A stretch of DNA of 64,000 nucleotides from an uncultured Collinsella sp. (GTDB lineage Bacteria > Actinomycetota > Coriobacteriia > Coriobacteriales > Coriobacteriaceae), in the NCBI GenBank assembly GCA_902479075.1, contig CABSNK010000011.1:1-64000 (forward strand), read 5' to 3'. The notes under the pieces were generated by a model. It had not been told where the DNA came from. It made no database searches and saw only the letters and a list, made by a program, of their open reading frames with translations. Positions 1 through 8,344 of this stretch are shown here, one piece after another. The position numbers and the translations under genes are program-made. How positions within the stretch are numbered: the first letter of the stretch is position 1; each line of letters opens with the position of its first letter.

Positions 1-26
1 GGCCCGTGGGTTATACCCTAAGAGCA

Positions 27-49
27 AACCACCCTTTTTAAGGGTGGTT
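27..49 (-). terminator. Hairpin terminator after the kinase gene
   Basis: A perfect 10-bp stem (AACCACCCTT / AAGGGTGGTT) with a TTT loop lies just past the kinase stop. On the minus strand it is followed by TTTGCTCTT, a moderate T-rich tail. Confidence 0.6.
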
Positions 50-55
50 CTGATT

Positions 56-1456
56 TTACGCGACGGAGGTATCGACGACGCCAGTCGCGTTTGCAATGGC
101 AACAATGATAATCATTGCCAACAAGAGCACACCCATAGCCTTGAGCCAGAGCTTTGCAAGCTTTTTACCGCGGTATCTATCGAGTAGCTCAAACCGCCGG
201 CGAAGGCGGCGTTTGTCGAGCATCACAAAATGAATGAGCGCTACGAGACCGTCGGCGAAGATAAAATACTCAATCGCGAGAAACCACATCGGGTAGTTTT
301 GGTTGGCGCCCGTAGGATGAAAAACGGCAAAATGGCTTCCGGCAAAGAAAACAAGTAGCGAAAGATAGACGAATGCGTTCCAAATGCGCCCAACGGTGTC
401 GGGAATGCGGGAGAGTAAATTCGGGCGCTCAGGCACCAACGGCAATCCACCCTGAGACTGATCCGTGGGGAGCACGGGCACAGGGCACACGGCTCGCCGC
501 TCCGGAGGCTCTTGGAAGGAAGCAGCATTCGGCGCGGACGACGGCGTCGGTGCGGACGACGCATACGATGCGCGTGCAGCGTGCCCTAGCGCCTTCGCGC
601 TTGCAAAACGCTTGTCCGGATCGAGCGCCATCGCCATGCAAATAACATCGGCAAGCGAGGCGGGGACGTCACGTGCCTCGCATTGCTCGCGCATGTTCCG
701 ACCTGGCTTGGGATCGGCCCCCGTCAGACAAAAGAACAGCAGGGCACCGAGCGCATAGACATCGCTGCGCACGCTCGTCTGGCCAAAACCATACTGCTCG
801 GGCGGCGCATAGGGACGCGTGCCAAACTTGACGGTATCGGCATCGGCTCCCTCGCGCCACACGCGAGCAATTCCCAAGTCGATAATCACCAGCGATGAAA
901 ACGTCAGGCCTGTATCGGGCGTATAGTTTGCGCCCGACACGATGATATTCGAGGGCTTTAGGTCGCGATGGATCACCGGCGCAGCCATCTCCCCCGCCGA
1001 CGCAAAGCCGGCATGGAGCTCCGCAACTGCATCACAAAGGGCGCCAAACAGCTCACAGGCATAATCGGGCCTCGCACCCAAACGCCCCACCAGGGCCCCG
1101 AGCGTTTCGCCTTCGATGTATTCCATGACCACGCAAAGCTCGTCGCCCACGCGGCGGCAATCGACAATCCGAGGCAAGTGCTCGTAACGTCGCCCAGCAT
1201 GCTGGGCCGCAAACAGGCGTTCATACGCCCCGCCAATCTGGGCCGACGCGTCGATGCGCTTGCGAACAAAGGGGCCAAGAGATCCTCCGCCGGAGCCCTC
1301 AAAGTACACGAGCTCGGTCGTCTCGACGTCGGAGTGCTTGAGCACACGGTCTACGCGATAGCTGTCATCACGCTCAAGTGACGCCAGGTGTCCGGCGAGC
1401 GCAGCGGTCAGCTCATCATCGGAATATGTTGGGCTCTGAGTATCCATAGCGTCCAT
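56..1456 (-). CDS. Membrane-anchored Ser/Thr protein kinase (Hanks type)
   Basis: Transfers phosphate from ATP to Ser/Thr on unidentified protein targets at the membrane. The first ~290 residues hold a kinase domain: a glycine-rich loop, an RKRID segment with the likely ATP-binding Lys, catalytic loop HRDLKPSN, a DLG triplet in place of DFG, and GTRPYAPPEQ. A Ser/Pro/Ala-rich linker follows, then about three hydrophobic helices in the last 110 residues. No PASTA or other sensor domain is visible, so the helices may be the sensor. ATG 1456 is chosen, with ATG 1447 and GTG 1471 also in frame. None has a strong ribosome binding site, and the GTG lies in a hairpin. It follows the small HTH-like gene at 1543-1965 on the same strand. 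Kinase activity is likely; substrates are unknown. Confidence 0.88.
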   Translation of the reverse strand: MDAMDTQSPTYSDDELTAALAGHLASLERDDSYRVDRVLKHSDVETTELVYFEGSGGGSLGPFVRKRIDASAQIGGAYERLFAAQHAGRRYEHLPRIVDCRRVGDELCVVMEYIEGETLGALVGRLGARPDYACELFGALCDAVAELHAGFASAGEMAAPVIHRDLKPSNIIVSGANYTPDTGLTFSSLVIIDLGIARVWREGADADTVKFGTRPYAPPEQYGFGQTSVRSDVYALGALLFFCLTGADPKPGRNMREQCEARDVPASLADVICMAMALDPDKRFASAKALGHAARASYASSAPTPSSAPNAASFQEPPERRAVCPVPVLPTDQSQGGLPLVPERPNLLSRIPDTVGRIWNAFVYLSLLVFFAGSHFAVFHPTGANQNYPMWFLAIEYFIFADGLVALIHFVMLDKRRLRRRFELLDRYRGKKLAKLWLKAMGVLLLAMIIIVAIANATGVVDTSVA

Positions 1457-1462
1457 AATAAC

Positions 1463-1498
1463 GCAGGGCACGGACGCCCCATGACGCCCGTGCCCTGC
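1463..1498 (-). terminator. GC-rich hairpin between the HTH-like gene and the kinase
   Basis: An 11-bp perfect stem (GCAGGGCACGG / CCGTGCCCTGC) lies 45 bp after the upstream gene's stop and a few bases before the kinase start. It has no real T tract (GTTATTATGG follows), so it may be a weak terminator or a structure that hides the kinase start. Confidence 0.45.
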
Positions 1499-1542
1499 AC
1501 GTTCTAAATATCGTGAACGGCGCTTCCGCCGGCAGCCAACTG

Positions 1543-1965
1543 TTAGCTCACCGTCTCTTCACCAAAGCGATACAGCTCCTCGTTCACCTTTTGCAGGCTG
1601 CAGCCACGATCGATACAGAAAATGATGATGGCGTCACGGCGGTCCTTGCAGTTGAGGACATTGACGCCCGCCGCCGTCAAGGCGCGGTTGGTCTCCTTGA
1701 GCGTCAGCGCCATGGCAAAGGCAATCTGCAGCACCTTATTGCGGCTCGGATGCCGCGCACCGGTAAAGATCTGATAGCCAAACGTCTCGTTGAGGTCGGC
1801 CATACGCACCACGCGCGAACGCTCCAGCCCCTTTTCTTCCAAAAGCTGTTTCAGATACCCCGAAAGCGACGGGGCGGTAAAGTCGTGCTCTTTGATATAG
1901 CCCTCGATACTCGGGGCATCAAGCAGCTCGTTGAGCAACTCTTCGGTTAGCTTCTTATCGGGCAT
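1543..1965 (-). CDS. Small HTH-like (XRE-type) protein
   Basis: A 140-residue soluble protein. The middle part (roughly residues 30-95) reads like a divergent lambda-repressor/XRE fold: LSGYLKQLLEEKGLERSRVV, then a segment with NRNK-like spacing and a helix ALTLKETNRALTAAG. The C-terminal part is a mixed helix with two Cys. It starts at ATG 1965 with a strong GGGAGGTGAGG site. It is followed on the same strand by the kinase, and such pairs often work together, so it may be a kinase substrate or a regulator. DNA binding is inferred from the fold pattern only. Confidence 0.72.
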   Translation of the reverse strand: MPDKKLTEELLNELLDAPSIEGYIKEHDFTAPSLSGYLKQLLEEKGLERSRVVRMADLNETFGYQIFTGARHPSRNKVLQIAFAMALTLKETNRALTAAGVNVLNCKDRRDAIIIFCIDRGCSLQKVNEELYRFGEETVS

Positions 1966-2013
1966 ATGGCCTCACCTCCCCAGATCGCATAGTAATCATG
2001 TTGTTTATTCTAG

Positions 2014-2457
2014 TTAAAAGCCGCTCACATCAGAACGTTCCCAGCTGGCAACCTGATCGGGAGATACCGTGCTCATCGCTTCGAACTTCCAGGTGCCGCC
2101 CGCTTTGAGATGGTTGGTGTTCGCAAGAGCCGTTCCCACCTGATTGCCGTCTGCGTCATACAGAACATACTCGATCTGAATGTAGCTTTGCTCTCTATCC
2201 GTATTATTGGTCAACGTGCCAGTGATCTTATACGCGAACTGATTAGACGTATCCCCGGCCTCATCCGAAACCGTATAGGGTTCTTGTGCCTCTTTTTGCT
2301 CCTCGACTTGCTGGGTCTGTTCGGCAGGCTTTGCTGCATCACCCGTAGACGAATCAGACGAGTTGCCGCCCATAGACCCTACGACGCCGGCAACAACGAG
2401 CACCACGATGACACCCAAAACGATCTTGCCGATCGGCTTCTTTCCCTCTTTTGCCAT
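2014..2457 (-). CDS. Membrane-anchored FxLYD-like extracellular domain protein
   Basis: 147 residues: a short basic start (MAKEGKKPIGK), one membrane helix (about residues 8-27), a Gly/Ser/Asp/Gln-rich spacer, then a ~95-residue beta domain containing TGTLTNNTDREQSYIQIEY and VLYDADGNQVG. This is the FxLYD/DUF3426-type pattern seen in Gram-positive surface proteins, usually acting as a binding or spacer module outside the cell. ATG 2457 is chosen because GGGAAGGA lies 8-9 bases upstream; a 15-residue extension is possible but lacks such a site. Specific function is unknown. Confidence 0.75.
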   Translation of the reverse strand: MAKEGKKPIGKIVLGVIVVLVVAGVVGSMGGNSSDSSTGDAAKPAEQTQQVEEQKEAQEPYTVSDEAGDTSNQFAYKITGTLTNNTDREQSYIQIEYVLYDADGNQVGTALANTNHLKAGGTWKFEAMSTVSPDQVASWERSDVSGF

Positions 2458-2616
2458 TATGCATCCTTCCCACGATCCGGCTACCGTGCCGGCACACAGC
2501 ACATCGTAGGAGGCAGCGAACTCAAATTCATTAGCTGGGAGCTAATGTCGCAACACAGTTTGCCATCTGGCACTCATTGAGTCTTTTTTTCCTTCACCGA
2601 ACTCATGCCTTTGTTG

Positions 2617-2644
2617 TTGACTATTAAACATTTAGACGTAAACT
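2617..2644 (+). promoter_or_regulatory. Candidate promoter of the OYE-AcnX operon
   Basis: TTGACT (2617-2622) and TAAACT (2639-2644), 16 bp apart, lie about 37 bp upstream of the TTG start at 2681. Good -35, acceptable -10; found by eye. Confidence 0.45.
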
Positions 2645-2680
2645 GCTTTGTTACCTTGTCAACATCTGAAAGGAACCTCA

Positions 2681-5002
2681 TTGGGAAAAGACGTACTGGT
2701 GCAGCAACTCGTCGACTCATTCGACAGCTGGCCCGCCAAAAATTCCGGTTGCGGATCGTCCCGCATGACACAAGAGCTCTATCCTTTTGACAAGCTCTTC
2801 TCTCCCATCAAAATTAACAAGCTCACCGTCAAAAACCGCATTGTCATGGCGCCGATGGGCAATATCGACATGTGCGAGGAAACTGGCCGCCCCAGTGACA
2901 TGATGCTGCAGTACTTTTTCGCCCGCGCCAAAGGCGGCTGCGGCCTCATCACAACAGGACTCGTACCGGTAAGCCACGGCATCGATACCACGGTCACCGA
3001 GCTGGACAAGCTCACCTATTTCCCGCGCATCGATCGAAGCCGAACCGTTATGGCAGGCTGGCGCGACCTTGCCCAAGGTGTCCATGCCTTCGGATCGCGC
3101 ATTTTTGTCCAGCTTACGGCCGGACTCGGCCGCGTGGGCAACCCGCAATGCCTCATCACGCAAAAGAAGTTTCCGGTCTCGGCGAGTTTCTTGCCTAACT
3201 ACTACATCCCCGCCATTCCATGCATGCGCCTCTCGGACCAGAAGCTGCGCCGTATCGTAAACAATATCGGCCAAGCGGCGGCCGATGCTCATGCCATGGG
3301 CATCGATGGCGTCTATTTGCACGGGCACGAGGGTTATCTTATCGAGCAGCTCGGAAACCCCGCCTTTAACCATCGCAAGCTCGGACGTTATGCCGATTGG
3401 CGTCAGTTTGGCCTCGATATGATCAAAGAAATCCGTCGCCGCGTTGGGCCCGACTACCCCATCATGTACCGCATCGACCTTTCGCTTGCACTCGAGGAAA
3501 CCTATGACGAGCAGGTCATGAATTCGACCTATCTGGGACGCATGCGCGGCGGCCGCACAGTCGAACAGACCCTGGGTTATATGGAAGAGCTCGTGGCGGC
3601 GGGAGTAGACATCTTTGACGTCGACCTTGGTTGCTATGACAACTGGTGGATGCCCCACCCGCCTGCGAGCATGCCCGCAGGCTGCTTCGTTCCCGTGGCG
3701 CGCGCCGTTCGAGAGCGCTTTGCCGCCGACAATATCCGCTCCAATACCGGCCTTCCCGTACCCGTTGTCGCGGTGGGTAAGTTGGGCTACCCCGACATTG
3801 CCGAACGCGTCCTTCGCAATGGCGACGCCGATATGATCATGCTCGGACGCCCGCTGCTTGCGGATCCCGAGTGGCCCAACAAGGCGTACGCCGGTCGCGT
3901 GGCAGATATTCGCCCCTGCATCGGATGTCAGGAAGGATGCCTCAACGAGTTTGTCGAAGGGGGCCATCCGCAGTGTGCCGTCAATCCACGCTGCAGCTTT
4001 GAATACCTCATGCCCCAGACACCCGCTCCCGCCAAAGAACCCAAACGCATAGCGGTGATAGGAGCCGGACCCGCTGGGATGGTCTGTGCGCTAATCGCCG
4101 TGCGTCGTGGCCACGACGTAAAGCTCATCGATGCCGAAGATGAACTTGGAGGAAAACTCCTCTCCGCCAGCGCCGCCCGGATCAAGTTCGACCTCGATAA
4201 CTACCGATCATATCTTGTTCGACAGGTGCGCGAGCAGGCAGAAAAACCCAACGGGAACCTGACACTCGAACTTGGACGGGCAGCACGCGCCGAAGATCTT
4301 GCAAAAGCAGGCTTCGACGCAATCGTGTGCGCGACAGGCACTTCCAATGCAATACCGCCCATCCCCGGTCTTACGGAGCTTGCAGCATCGGGTCATGCCG
4401 TGCTGGCAACGCAGCTACTGCGCCAACCCGCGCTGCTTGGCAACGCCAAAACCGTCACCATCATTGGCGGAGGGGCCGTGGGCTGCGAGGTTGCCCAATG
4501 GCTCACTGTCGAACACGGCATACCACAGGTCAGCGTAATTGAAATGCTGCCTCACATGATGCAGGGCGCCTGCACGGCAAATCGCGGCCACCTACTCCAT
4601 GCGCTCAGGGGACGCAATGTGCGGCTCCTCAATATGACACGCGTCGAGCGCGCGGAGGTCGACGGCAAACGCGAGTCTGGAGCCCCATCGAGGTGTGCGC
4701 GTCTCCACTTGAGTCGCAACTGCCACAAAAACGTTCCCGACCCCTACGTCTCGTGGTCACCGGTCTTGCCCGAGAACGTCGAAAACCCGCTTGCACCCAA
4801 AATCGGCAACGACTGGAAGTCACTCGAGCTAACCTGCGACCTGGTAATCATTGCCTGCGGCGGACACCCCGACGACGCGCTGTTCTACAAACTGCAGCAG
4901 ACGCACGCCGCAGACGAGCTGCATAACATCGGCGATGGGTTTGCACCCGGTCGTGTGCTCGAAGCGGTCCGTGCGGCATACCGACTCGGCACCAATATCT
5001 AA
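2681..5002 (+). CDS. Old Yellow Enzyme family NADH:flavin oxidoreductase with FAD/NAD domain
   Basis: Flavin-dependent reductase of the 2,4-dienoyl-CoA reductase/enoate reductase type, expected to reduce an activated C=C bond. Order of parts: an FMN TIM barrel (NRIVMAPMGN near the start, a YLHGHEGYL active-site segment), a four-Cys iron-sulfur motif in RPCIGCQEGCLNEF...C...C, an FAD-binding VIGAGPAGM motif and a second nucleotide-binding IIGGGAVGCE motif. The start is TTG 2681 (AAAGGA six bases upstream); ATG 2765 gives a more typical N-terminus but has no ribosome binding site. It is the first gene of the cluster with aconitase X, an M20 peptidase and an MFS transporter, so it probably acts on a dehydration product or small organic acid. 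The substrate is not known. Confidence 0.9.
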   Translation: MGKDVLVQQLVDSFDSWPAKNSGCGSSRMTQELYPFDKLFSPIKINKLTVKNRIVMAPMGNIDMCEETGRPSDMMLQYFFARAKGGCGLITTGLVPVSHGIDTTVTELDKLTYFPRIDRSRTVMAGWRDLAQGVHAFGSRIFVQLTAGLGRVGNPQCLITQKKFPVSASFLPNYYIPAIPCMRLSDQKLRRIVNNIGQAAADAHAMGIDGVYLHGHEGYLIEQLGNPAFNHRKLGRYADWRQFGLDMIKEIRRRVGPDYPIMYRIDLSLALEETYDEQVMNSTYLGRMRGGRTVEQTLGYMEELVAAGVDIFDVDLGCYDNWWMPHPPASMPAGCFVPVARAVRERFAADNIRSNTGLPVPVVAVGKLGYPDIAERVLRNGDADMIMLGRPLLADPEWPNKAYAGRVADIRPCIGCQEGCLNEFVEGGHPQCAVNPRCSFEYLMPQTPAPAKEPKRIAVIGAGPAGMVCALIAVRRGHDVKLIDAEDELGGKLLSASAARIKFDLDNYRSYLVRQVREQAEKPNGNLTLELGRAARAEDLAKAGFDAIVCATGTSNAIPPIPGLTELAASGHAVLATQLLRQPALLGNAKTVTIIGGGAVGCEVAQWLTVEHGIPQVSVIEMLPHMMQGACTANRGHLLHALRGRNVRLLNMTRVERAEVDGKRESGAPSRCARLHLSRNCHKNVPDPYVSWSPVLPENVENPLAPKIGNDWKSLELTCDLVIIACGGHPDDALFYKLQQTHAADELHNIGDGFAPGRVLEAVRAAYRLGTNI

Positions 5003-5023
5003 CACGAAAGGATGGGCTCACAG

Positions 5024-6301
5024 ATGAACCTGACCTCCCAACAACAAGCCCTGCTCGACGGCGCCAAGGGCCCCGCCATGGCCAAAGTGGTCAAGACCCT
5101 CGTTATGTACGGCGAATGCTTTGGCGCCGAGCGCATGGTTCCCGTGACCGGCGCAAACGGTCATCTTGTCACAAGTTTTGGCCTCTCCATGCTCGGTCCA
5201 GTCTATGACCTTATGGATGAGCTGCTGAAAGACGGCGCCCTGTCCGGTCAGTCATTCTCGGTCGACCCGAGGCCCCTCGACCCCGCCGTCCCGGCCAACC
5301 CGCTGCAAAAGCTGCTGTTCAAGATTATGTATTCCAAACAAGACGATTATGAGGCACAGCTGCGCAGCATGGGTCTATTGGACAACGATGCTTTCACCTG
5401 CACCTGCTACCAGCCCGAGGTTGGCAATCGACCTCGGCGTGGCGACATCCTAAGCTGGGCAGAAAGCAGCGCCGTGGTCTTTGCCAACTCCGTGCTGGGC
5501 GCTCGCTGCAATCGCAACTCCGGCATCATCGAGATGTTCGGCTCAATTGCCGGCTTTGTCCCGGAATTCGGCCTGCTCACCGATGAGGGCCGCAAGGCGA
5601 CCTGGATCATCGAAGTCGACTGCAAGCGCAAGCCCGAAGCGCAAGTGCTTGGCAGCGCCATTGGCATGAAGGTGATGGAAGACGTCCCTTACATTAAAGG
5701 CCTCGACCGCTGGCTTGGCCGCGAACTCACACCCGGCACGCAGGACTACCTTAAGGACATGGGCGCCGCCAGCGCATCGAACGGCGCTGTCGGGCTCTAC
5801 CACGTGGACGGCATCACGCCCGAGGCCGTCGAACAAGGCGAACACCTCATAGCACCAGACGCCCGAATCTATCGCATTGACGACGCCGAGCTGGAACGCA
5901 TCCGCTCGAGCTACCCCGTTATGTGGAAGAACCCGGGCGCGCGCCCCAAGCTTGCCTTCATCGGCTGCCCCCACCTCTCGTCTGCACAACTCGTCCATTG
6001 GGCAGACGCCATCTGCGATGGGCTGAGCGCCTCCGGCAACTGCCGCGTGCAAGTACCCACCGTACTGACCGCCGCACCATCCGTGGCAGACGCCTTCCGC
6101 AAGACTGCGGCATACAGACGCCTCTCGACTACCGGTGCCGTCGTCTCGAGCATCTGCCCGCTTATGTACACCAACAACCCGCTGTGCGGCAGCATGCCCA
6201 TCATCACCAACTCCAACAAGTTGCGTACGTACTCGGCATCGCGCTACTACACCGACGACGAGGTGCTCGCCTACGTCACCACCGGAAAACCAATCAAATA
6301 G
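5024..6301 (+). CDS. Aconitase X catalytic (large) subunit
   Basis: About 425 residues of the aconitase X (AcnX, formerly DUF521) family: hydro-lyases such as cis-3-hydroxy-L-proline dehydratase and archaeal mevalonate-5-phosphate dehydratase. Visible family features are the GECFGAERMVPVTGANGH segment near the N-terminus, Cys-rich TCTCYQPEVGN, and a C-terminal CPLMYTNNPLCG segment. The start is ATG 5024, since AAAGG sits 12 bases upstream; ATG 5012 would touch that site. It is followed 14 bases later by the small subunit. The downstream M20 peptidase and MFS transporter suggest catabolism of an imported compound. Substrate unknown. Confidence 0.9.
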   Translation: MNLTSQQQALLDGAKGPAMAKVVKTLVMYGECFGAERMVPVTGANGHLVTSFGLSMLGPVYDLMDELLKDGALSGQSFSVDPRPLDPAVPANPLQKLLFKIMYSKQDDYEAQLRSMGLLDNDAFTCTCYQPEVGNRPRRGDILSWAESSAVVFANSVLGARCNRNSGIIEMFGSIAGFVPEFGLLTDEGRKATWIIEVDCKRKPEAQVLGSAIGMKVMEDVPYIKGLDRWLGRELTPGTQDYLKDMGAASASNGAVGLYHVDGITPEAVEQGEHLIAPDARIYRIDDAELERIRSSYPVMWKNPGARPKLAFIGCPHLSSAQLVHWADAICDGLSASGNCRVQVPTVLTAAPSVADAFRKTAAYRRLSTTGAVVSSICPLMYTNNPLCGSMPIITNSNKLRTYSASRYYTDDEVLAYVTTGKPIK

Positions 6302-6315
6302 GAAGGCGACTCCTC

Positions 6316-6759
6316 ATGGAAAAAATCTTTCACGGCCGCGTCGTTGTCCCCGGAACTGCCCACGCCAAGGCACTTGTCTCTCACGGAGGGCTCAACACAC
6401 TCGCATCGTTTCAGAAGGCACTGATGTTTGGCGACAAAAAGGCCACGTGTTCCGACCAAAACAATCCCGACTTGTACGGCAAACCTTTGGCGGGATGTGC
6501 CTTGTGTCTTCCGCAGACTATCGGCTCCACCACAGGCGGCATGGTGCTCTTCTGCGCCACCAAAATGGGGCGCCAACCCGCATGCCTGCTGTTTTCCAAA
6601 CCCATTGACAGCCTTGCCGCCGCTGGCGCGATCCTCTCGGGTGTATGGACCGACACCTCCATGCCCACCATTGACAACCTGGGCGATGAGTTTCTCGATG
6701 CTGTGTCGACGGGAGACGCCATCACCGTGACCGAAGACGGCACGGTCATCGTCGGCTAA
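6316..6759 (+). CDS. Aconitase X swivel (small) subunit
   Basis: 147 residues of the DUF126 family, the small domain that pairs with the AcnX catalytic subunit (the two are fused in some species). It carries the family pattern GRVVVPGTAHAKALVS near the start, then LPQTIGSTTGG and ILSGVWTD. The start at ATG 6316 has GGAAGG upstream. A longer open frame extends upstream to 5923 but overlaps the large subunit and is not coding. Expected to complete the active site of the gene before it. Confidence 0.9.
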   Translation: MEKIFHGRVVVPGTAHAKALVSHGGLNTLASFQKALMFGDKKATCSDQNNPDLYGKPLAGCALCLPQTIGSTTGGMVLFCATKMGRQPACLLFSKPIDSLAAAGAILSGVWTDTSMPTIDNLGDEFLDAVSTGDAITVTEDGTVIVG

Positions 6760-6869
6760 GGCTATCCGACCCGCCGCCCGCAGATGAACAACGTGTTTCG
6801 CCATTTCCCACGCGCGGTGCGGGCGATAATCTTGACGTATTCGATATACAACACGAAAGGAGTCCCACC

Positions 6870-8291
6870 ATGGGAGCATCGGTATCGGTCGCACAGGGCG
6901 CGCCTCTTGATGCAGGCACCTACAAGGCAGACGAGGCAGCCGTCGAGCGCTTTTGCGAATTGCTGCGCATCCCCACCGTTTCGCGTGAGAACATCGCCGA
7001 GCGCGACGATGAGCCCTTCAGCCAGTGGATTCCCACGCTTCAGCGACTTTATCCGCATTTCTTTAAAGTCGCCGAGCTCACACGCGTCGACGACTTTGGC
7101 ATGCTCCTGCGTTGGCCTGGCGCCGATTCCGCCTTGGACCCCATCGTCATGATGGCGCATCAGGACGTCGTGCCCGTCGAGGGCCAAGACTGGAAGCACG
7201 ATCCCTTTGGAGCCGAGATCTTCGACGGCGAGATCTGGGCCCGCGGATCCCTCGACACCAAGTGCATCGTCTCGGCTTTCTTCGAGGCCGCCGAGCATTT
7301 GATTGCCCAGGGCTTCGTTCCCCCGCGCGATGTCTGGTTCTTCTCGAGCGATGGCGAGGAAATCGCCGCACCTACTGCAACCCATGCAGTGCAGTGGCTT
7401 CGCGAGCATAACATCCATCCCTACATGGTGCTCGATGAGGGTGGCGCCGTGGCAACCGACGCCCCGCTCGGCGTCACCGAACCCGTTGCCATGGTAGGCG
7501 TGTCCGAGAAGGGCCACGTCGACCTTACCGTCACGGCGCGCGCCGACGGCGGCCATGCCTCTACGCCTGCGGCAAACGATGCCTGCCGTCTTCTCTGCCG
7601 TGTATGCGAGACTATCTCGGCCAACCCCGGCAAGCCGCAGCTCACGCCCGCCGTCGAGGCCACACTGACCGAGTTGGGTGCCCGTAGCAGCGCGACGTAT
7701 CAGGCAATCTTTGGCAACCTGTGGCTCACGCGCCCCGCGGTTACCAAGATCATGGCCGCCAGCCCCGAGACCTCGGCCATGCTGCGCACAACCTATGCGC
7801 TCACGCAGCTCGAAGGCTCCAACGCGCACAACGTGCTGCCACCGGTCGCTCGCGCCAATTTCAACGTGCGCATCGCTCCGTTCGAGACCATCGCCGATGC
7901 CGTTGAACGCGCTCGCAGGCTCGCCGCCCAGCAGTGCCGCGCCTCGGGCGTAAGCCCCGACCATGTCACCGTCGAAATCAACGAGGCGATCCCCTACACC
8001 GAGCCCGCGCCCATCTCGCCTTACGAAGACGATGCCGCCTTCAACTACATCCATCGCTGCGTGTCGGGTGTCTATCCCGAGGCCGGCTTTGCCCCCTACG
8101 TGCAGAACTCCTGCACCGACTCGCGCGAGTTCAACGAGATCTGCGATCGCGTCTACCGCTTCTGCGGCTTCATCTACTCGGGCGAGGCGCGCAAACTCAT
8201 CCATGCCGCCAACGAACGCATCGGCGTCGACGTCTACAAGCGCGGTATCGAATTCTATGTGGCGTTTCTCGCCAACCTTGGACAACTGTAG
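6870..8291 (+). CDS. M20 family metallopeptidase/deacylase
   Basis: 473-residue zinc peptidase of the M20 family (carboxypeptidase/dipeptidase-like, PM20D type). Zinc ligands are visible in MMAHQDVVPV, the ARGSLDTK segment and FSSDGEEIA, with a later HASTPA dimerisation-domain motif and a C-terminal His. The start at ATG 6870 has AAAGGAG 6-7 bases upstream. It lies 110 bp after the AcnX small subunit and 53 bp before an MFS gene. Likely hydrolyses an N-acyl amino acid or dipeptide, which would suit a cluster that breaks down modified amino acids. The exact substrate cannot be read from the sequence. Confidence 0.85.
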   Translation: MGASVSVAQGAPLDAGTYKADEAAVERFCELLRIPTVSRENIAERDDEPFSQWIPTLQRLYPHFFKVAELTRVDDFGMLLRWPGADSALDPIVMMAHQDVVPVEGQDWKHDPFGAEIFDGEIWARGSLDTKCIVSAFFEAAEHLIAQGFVPPRDVWFFSSDGEEIAAPTATHAVQWLREHNIHPYMVLDEGGAVATDAPLGVTEPVAMVGVSEKGHVDLTVTARADGGHASTPAANDACRLLCRVCETISANPGKPQLTPAVEATLTELGARSSATYQAIFGNLWLTRPAVTKIMAASPETSAMLRTTYALTQLEGSNAHNVLPPVARANFNVRIAPFETIADAVERARRLAAQQCRASGVSPDHVTVEINEAIPYTEPAPISPYEDDAAFNYIHRCVSGVYPEAGFAPYVQNSCTDSREFNEICDRVYRFCGFIYSGEARKLIHAANERIGVDVYKRGIEFYVAFLANLGQL

Positions 8292-8344
8292 GACGGGAGG
8301 GCCGACATCGCCCCTCCCCGCTTTTACCGACCAGGAGAACCAGC

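Noticed and set aside
2648..2764. Full-length OYE extension starting at TTG 2648
   Set aside because: No ribosome site before it; TTG 2681 has AAAGGA and was preferred, with ATG 2765 as the alternative.
2717..3967. 416-codon frame on the minus strand inside the OYE gene
   Set aside because: Antisense to a clear OYE barrel, no ribosome site and a composition typical of a GC-rich shadow frame.
5923..6315. Long N-terminal extension of the AcnX small subunit
   Set aside because: Overlaps the large subunit in another frame; the family starts at ATG 6316.
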